DNA of 64,000 bases, taken from an uncultured Bacteroidales bacterium (GTDB lineage: Bacteria; Bacteroidota; Bacteroidia; Bacteroidales; Muribaculaceae). Positions 60,312 to 64,000 of the stretch are shown here, in pieces. The notes under the pieces are model-generated. The model saw only the letters and a program-made list of their open reading frames with translations, was not told the DNA's origin and ran no database searches. The DNA is taken from the NCBI GenBank assembly GCA_902762385.1, contig CACWNQ010000001.1, positions 1 to 64,000 on the forward strand, written 5' to 3'. Position 1 is the first letter of the stretch. Every line of letters begins with the position of its first letter. Position numbers and translations under genes: made by a program.

Positions 60312-60842
60312 TTATCGCTTGAAATAGATGTCGATGTAGTCGACACACTCGTCAACAGGATTTGTCATCTCCTGCATGCGCCAGTAGTGGCGATTCTCCT
60401 TCTGCACAAAGTTGTAGGTGCCTTGCCGCAGGATTTCTTCTCCATTGTTCATGTGATAGATCTTCTGGCGGATGTCGCCGGTGAACACAAGATGTGTCTC
60501 GTCGATAATTTCAATTGTACCGTCGAGCTTGATGTAGTCGCCATTAGTGTAGCACTCATCGTCGACATCACCTGCTTTGTAACAGTCACGGGCAAACTGC
60601 CCTCCACGGCATGAGAGTGTACCGTCGGCTTCTTTCTTAATCACTACCGATCCGTAGCCTTTCCATGAAATCCACTGGAGTGTGAGTAGGTGCTTGCCCA
60701 CTATTTTACGCTCTAGTGGAGTGAGTCCTACCAAGTTCTCGGTTGTCGCTTTCTTGCGGTTCACTTTTTTCTTAGCCTGCATGGTGCAGGGGAGTGCAGC
60801 CATCATGGTGATGAGTAGCAATCCTAAAATCAATCGTTTCAT
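60312..60842 (-). CDS. Secreted protein of unknown function
   Basis: A 176-residue protein with a signal peptide (1-22, ending MQA) and a lysine-rich stretch (KKKVNRKK), followed by a probable beta-barrel-like domain (LVGKHLLTLQWISWKGYGSVVIKKEADGTL-like strands) with cysteines at CRGG, RDCYK and DECY that could form disulfides. No family recognised. It starts 8 nt after the secreted thioredoxin gene, so the two probably work in the same compartment. Confidence 0.75.
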   Translation of the reverse strand: MKRLILGLLLITMMAALPCTMQAKKKVNRKKATTENLVGLTPLERKIVGKHLLTLQWISWKGYGSVVIKKEADGTLSCRGGQFARDCYKAGDVDDECYTNGDYIKLDGTIEIIDETHLVFTGDIRQKIYHMNNGEEILRQGTYNFVQKENRHYWRMQEMTNPVDECVDYIDIYFKR

Positions 60843-60850
60843 AAAACTGT

Positions 60851-61264
60851 TTATTTAGATTTCAAAATTTTTTCAATTTTGGCTTTTACATCTTCTTTTG
60901 ATGTGAGGCCAATCATTTCCTCGGGATCACTACCATCGTTTGCAAAGTACAGAACATAAGGAATGCTTTGAATTTCAAGCATTTTAGCCAGTTCTTTATT
61001 CTTATCGATATCAATGCTATAGAAGTTAACTCGTCCCTCATATTCGGCAGCTAGTTCCTCAAGTATTGGAGCTAGCTGACGGCATGGACCACACCAGGTG
61101 GCATTGAAGTCAAAGACTGATGGCTTGGTTATTGCGCCAGTGTTCATGTCAAAAAGACTTACAAACTCCTGCATGTTAATCTCTTTTACTTTACTCTCGC
61201 TTTGGGCACTGGCAACGGTCCACATGGTGAATATTGCCGCAAAAATCAATAATGTTTTTTTCAT
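60851..61264 (-). CDS. Secreted thioredoxin-fold protein
   Basis: A 137-residue periplasmic thioredoxin: signal peptide (1-20, ending ASA), then FNATWCGPCRQLAPIL with the canonical active site WCGPC, the cis-Pro segment QSIPYVLYF, and a C-terminal helix. Likely a periplasmic disulfide oxidoreductase acting on neighbours such as the cysteine-containing protein encoded downstream. Confidence 0.9.
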   Translation of the reverse strand: MKKTLLIFAAIFTMWTVASAQSESKVKEINMQEFVSLFDMNTGAITKPSVFDFNATWCGPCRQLAPILEELAAEYEGRVNFYSIDIDKNKELAKMLEIQSIPYVLYFANDGSDPEEMIGLTSKEDVKAKIEKILKSK

Positions 61265-61330
61265 GAATTATCTTAAATATTTAACAGTGAATATAATCTT
61301 TGATTGAATAAAAGTGAAATGGTTTAATCA

Positions 61331-62851
61331 TCATTGGTGTTGAGGGCGGAGCAGGTCATTGACGGTCTTCACGGGGTTGAAAGTTTCGATGGGAACCTCA
61401 ATAAAGATTGTGTTCCAGTCGCTCATCGATCCATTCCACAGTCCTGGAAGTTCCAAGGCTTTAATCTCAACTCCACCAGTCGACTTCATCGAAATCAGTC
61501 CTGTCTCTCGGTCAACAAATTGCTTGAGGTCAAACTTGTTGCCCTTGTAATCCTTGATGTAGCACACAAGGTCAACTGGATTGAAGTGAGTTCCACTCTT
61601 CATCAACTCAACGGCTGCAGGGTCGTTCTCGTCGATTTGTGCTGCCTCAAGAATTTGTGGTGAGTAGCTGCCATCGGCATTATATGTAAGGTAGGGGCCA
61701 CCACCTGGTTCACCCTCGTTGAGCACCATGCCACACACGCGGATAGGACGGTTTAGCTTGCCATGCAGGTATTCTGTGAGCTGCTTTTCGTCCATGCAGG
61801 CTGTTGCCTGGTTGCGAGTGCAAAGGCGGTTCTCTACAAATTTTAGGATGCTCTTGAGTTCATTGGCATTAGCGCCCTTGTCGAGAGTGTCAAGATGCTT
61901 TGTGATAGCACGTTGCACATCAATCAGGTAACCACCAATGGCTTTCTTATAGCGCACTGTAGCATTGCGCAGTCGCAGTGGTACCACGTTGTCTATGTTC
62001 TTGACAAAGACTACGTCGGCATCTCTTTCATTCAGGTTCTCAATCAATGCACCATGGCCAGCTGGGCGGAAGAAGAGGTTTCCGTCACCATCACGATAGG
62101 GAGTGTTGTCGAGATTTACAGCAATGGTGTCGGTAGACTGTTTCTGTTCGCTCATGGTCACGTTGTATTTCACTCCCCACACTTGCTCCATCATAGGAAC
62201 CTTGGCCTTGAGTATTTTTTCAAACTCCTTGCGATGCTCGGGCGACACGGTGAAGTGAATATTAACCTCGCGCTTGCCATTGGCGGCATATTGTGCGCCT
62301 TCTTCAAGATGCTCCTCGAGCGAAGTGTGGACGTTACCTCCAGCTGCTTTGTGGAACTGTAGCAGAGCTTTAGGTAAGAATCCATAGTTCAGTCCATCCT
62401 TCTCTAGCATGGCCTTAACAATCTCAACATATTTGCCGTCTTCAATTAGTTGCGGAATTCCAGCCTTGTATAGTCTCTCGCAAGCCTTGTTGAGCGACAA
62501 GAAGAAGGCAAAATGATTGATGTTGTCAAAATATTGCTTCTCAAAGTCGGTCTCGGGGGCTGTGCGTCCCGATGTAGTGAAAGCAAACATGTTCTTGAAC
62601 ATTCTGCTTGCAGCACCCGAGGCAGGCACAAACTTCTCAATGGTTACCCCCGACTGCTGTGATTGGCGCCAGAGCTTTAGGTAGTGCGAAATGTCTTTCT
62701 CAGTGAGGCGCATAATACCATTGCCCACAGTAGCTACCGATTGGATGCGCAAGCGTGGGAAACCATTCTCGAAGCGTTTGATTTGTTCTTCGATTTTGCT
62801 GGCTGTTATGCCTTTACTTTCAATTAATTGTAGGTCTTTTTCGTTAAGCAT
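61331..62851 (-). CDS. DUF4301 family protein
   Basis: A 506-residue protein of the Bacteroidota-specific DUF4301 family: FVPASGAASRMFKNMFAF near residue 80, a nucleotidyltransferase-like glycine-rich segment GDGNLFFRPAGHGALIENLN near 255, VVFVKNIDNVVP, and GEPGGGPYLTYNADG. The motif order suggests a nucleotide-sugar or nucleotidyltransferase-like fold, but activity is unknown. Start is the ATG giving MLNEKDLQLIESKG; 31 extra upstream codons are not family-like. Confidence 0.88.
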   Translation of the reverse strand: MLNEKDLQLIESKGITASKIEEQIKRFENGFPRLRIQSVATVGNGIMRLTEKDISHYLKLWRQSQQSGVTIEKFVPASGAASRMFKNMFAFTTSGRTAPETDFEKQYFDNINHFAFFLSLNKACERLYKAGIPQLIEDGKYVEIVKAMLEKDGLNYGFLPKALLQFHKAAGGNVHTSLEEHLEEGAQYAANGKREVNIHFTVSPEHRKEFEKILKAKVPMMEQVWGVKYNVTMSEQKQSTDTIAVNLDNTPYRDGDGNLFFRPAGHGALIENLNERDADVVFVKNIDNVVPLRLRNATVRYKKAIGGYLIDVQRAITKHLDTLDKGANANELKSILKFVENRLCTRNQATACMDEKQLTEYLHGKLNRPIRVCGMVLNEGEPGGGPYLTYNADGSYSPQILEAAQIDENDPAAVELMKSGTHFNPVDLVCYIKDYKGNKFDLKQFVDRETGLISMKSTGGVEIKALELPGLWNGSMSDWNTIFIEVPIETFNPVKTVNDLLRPQHQ

Positions 62852-62895
62852 GATATATGTTTTTTTGTGATTATTTGCTAAATATTTGGAATTAA

Positions 62896-62927
62896 TTTGT
62901 AAAGTTAATAAGAAAAAATTAATTTTG
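62896..62927 (+). promoter_or_regulatory. Promoter of the Rel-type gene
   Basis: TTTG, a 20 bp spacer and TAATTTTG. The start codon at 62957 lies 29 nt past the -7 box. Confidence 0.75.
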
Positions 62928-62956
62928 AATGATTTTTTAAGCAAAAGAATGAAAAA

Positions 62957-64000
62957 ATGACTGAATTGAGATATTTTCGAGACAACGAGCGTGAATTACT
63001 ACTCTGCTCTGTGTCGAAACTGTGGAACAACTTGCGTCATGAAATTACTGTTGCCGATGTGCGACGACTTCATTCCATCATTGCTGGAGGGGTAGCGCAA
63101 GGTGTCTACAAGCGCGACAAGTATGGCATTAATCCTGTGATAAGGACAATGTACACTGCCGAGCTCATTCATGATTATATTTCACCCGACCGAAACATGA
63201 CAATTGCGGTGCTCATTTATAACCTGTGCCGCAACGGTCACATTACCGAGAAACAGATAGGAGAGTGGTTTGGAAGCGATGTGACAAAGTTGGTTCATGG
63301 ACTCATTAAGATTTCGCAACTTTACCAGAAGCAAGCTGCTGTAGAAGACGAGAACTTCCGAAAATTGCTGGTGACTTTTGCCGAAGACATTCGTGTGGTT
63401 ATAATCATGATTCTTGATCGCCTGGGATTAATGCGAGTGATTAACCATCATGGTGATGATAAGTTTGTGCGCGATATCTCACTTGAGTCACGTTATCTCT
63501 ATGCCCCTCTCGCCCACAAGTTGGGACTTTATCAGGTCAAGACCGAGCTTGAGGATTTGTCACTTAAGTATTTGCAACGTGATGTGTACAACAAAATTGC
63601 TGCTCACCTCAACGAGACAAAGCAGATGCGTGACAAGTACATCGATGTGTTTACTGCGCCTATTAAAAAGGTGCTTGAGCGTGAGCACATCAAGTGCCAT
63701 GTGAAAGGTCGCACCAAGTCGATCAACTCTATCTGGAACAAGATGAAGACTAAAAAGGTCGATATGAATGATATATATGACCTTTTTGCGATACGCATAA
63801 TTATCGACACTCCACCCGAGTATGAGAAACGTGACTGCTGGTATGCCTACTCGCTGGTGGGCGATATATATCAGGCAAATCCAACTCGTTTGCGCGATTG
63901 GATAACAATGCCCAAGAGTAATGGATATGAGTCGCTGCATGGCACTTTTAAAGGCGCCGACGATAAATGGGTCGAGGTGCAGATTCGTACTGAACGCATG
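62957..64000 (+). CDS. RelA/SpoT-type (p)ppGpp synthetase, 5' part (cut by the window end)
   Basis: The first 348 codons of a long Rel protein, open to the last base. Residues ~45-200 align with the HD hydrolase domain but the catalytic signature is lost: LIYNLCRNG stands where active enzymes have LLHDVxED, and MILDRLGLMRV replaces LADRLHNMRT. The synthetase domain (~225 onward) looks intact: KGRTKSINSIWNKM, DIYDLFAIRIII, WITMPKSNGYESLHGTF and VEVQIRTERM. It should make the stringent-response alarmone but not degrade it. An ATG six nt upstream runs straight into a stop. The TGS and ACT domains would lie beyond the window. Confidence 0.93.
   Translation, partial: MTELRYFRDNERELLLCSVSKLWNNLRHEITVADVRRLHSIIAGGVAQGVYKRDKYGINPVIRTMYTAELIHDYISPDRNMTIAVLIYNLCRNGHITEKQIGEWFGSDVTKLVHGLIKISQLYQKQAAVEDENFRKLLVTFAEDIRVVIIMILDRLGLMRVINHHGDDKFVRDISLESRYLYAPLAHKLGLYQVKTELEDLSLKYLQRDVYNKIAAHLNETKQMRDKYIDVFTAPIKKVLEREHIKCHVKGRTKSINSIWNKMKTKKVDMNDIYDLFAIRIIIDTPPEYEKRDCWYAYSLVGDIYQANPTRLRDWITMPKSNGYESLHGTFKGADDKWVEVQIRTERM

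Noticed and set aside
62949-62962. First ATG before the Rel gene
   Set aside because: It is followed by two codons and a stop (ATGAAAAAATGA). The ATG at 62957 opens the long frame.
1-64000. CRISPR arrays, insertion sequences, toxin-antitoxin pairs or restriction systems
   Set aside because: No regularly spaced repeats, transposase or integrase motifs, or defence gene pairs were seen on either strand.

Overview
The window is chromosomal DNA of a member of the Bacteroidales. Evidence: at least eleven copies of the Bacteroidota promoter (TTTG at -33, 19-21 bp, TAnnTTTG at -7), almost no Shine-Dalgarno sequences, and typical family content (DUF4301, RecB-like helicase-nuclease without a RecCD partner, YjgP/YjgQ permease behind tgt, BspA-type leucine-rich repeat proteins, dockerin-like tails, Bacteroides-type tryptophanase). 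Gut Muribaculaceae or Prevotellaceae would fit; this is an inference. Nearly all of it is ordinary core genome. No CRISPR array, intact insertion sequence or prophage was seen.

Layout. 1-2.7 kb: tRNA-Pro 3' end, LtaS-like membrane sulfatase, thymidine kinase. 2.8-4.1 kb: YitT membrane protein and a 2[4Fe-4S] ferredoxin. 4.2-9.2 kb (minus): phage-holin-IV-like protein, asparaginase I, two tandem paralogous esterases, TadA, a BspA-like protein. 9.2-10.4 kb: a 1.2 kb non-coding stretch with direct repeats and four TGGGACA motifs. 10.4-12.1 kb: a RecD-like helicase whose last codons and stop lie inside a decayed tRNA-Ser, followed by the intact tRNA-Ser(GGA) in the opposite orientation. 12.2-14.1 kb: Nif3-like protein and zinc-ribbon coiled-coil protein. 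14.3-21.3 kb (minus): surE, a copper-type P-ATPase with almost no nucleotide-binding domain, its metallochaperone, a RecB/AddA-like helicase-nuclease and an SUI1-type factor. 21.4-21.7 kb: an orphan promoter-terminator unit. 21.7-26.6 kb: an HTH-like protein diverging from a five-gene TerB/SPFH/GYF envelope-stress-like operon. 26.85-30.9 kb: a probable structured RNA, then recJ and recQ. 30.9-33.1 kb: small winged-helix protein and tryptophanase behind a 300 nt structured leader. 33.2-38.4 kb: Sel1-repeat protein, typA, ung, tRNA-Arg(CCG), a membrane protein/regulator pair, Fe/Mn superoxide dismutase. 38.4-52.8 kb: four otherwise unrelated secreted proteins ending in nearly the same dockerin-like module, interleaved with a beta-propeller lipoprotein, an EamA transporter, an HD-RpiB fusion and lpxB. 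53-64 kb: tgt (lacking its zinc cysteines) and an LptF/G-type permease, purine nucleoside phosphorylase, MltF-like lytic transglycosylase, cdsA, rarA, secreted thioredoxin, DUF4301 protein, and the first 348 codons of a Rel-type (p)ppGpp synthetase with a degraded hydrolase site.

No complete new defence or mobile system is evident. The strongest leads are the tryptophanase leader RNA, the two other promoter-terminator RNA candidates, the TerB/SPFH/GYF operon, the tRNA-Ser remnant that supplies a gene's stop codon, and several proteins with non-standard architecture. All family assignments come from reading motifs and have not been checked by database search.
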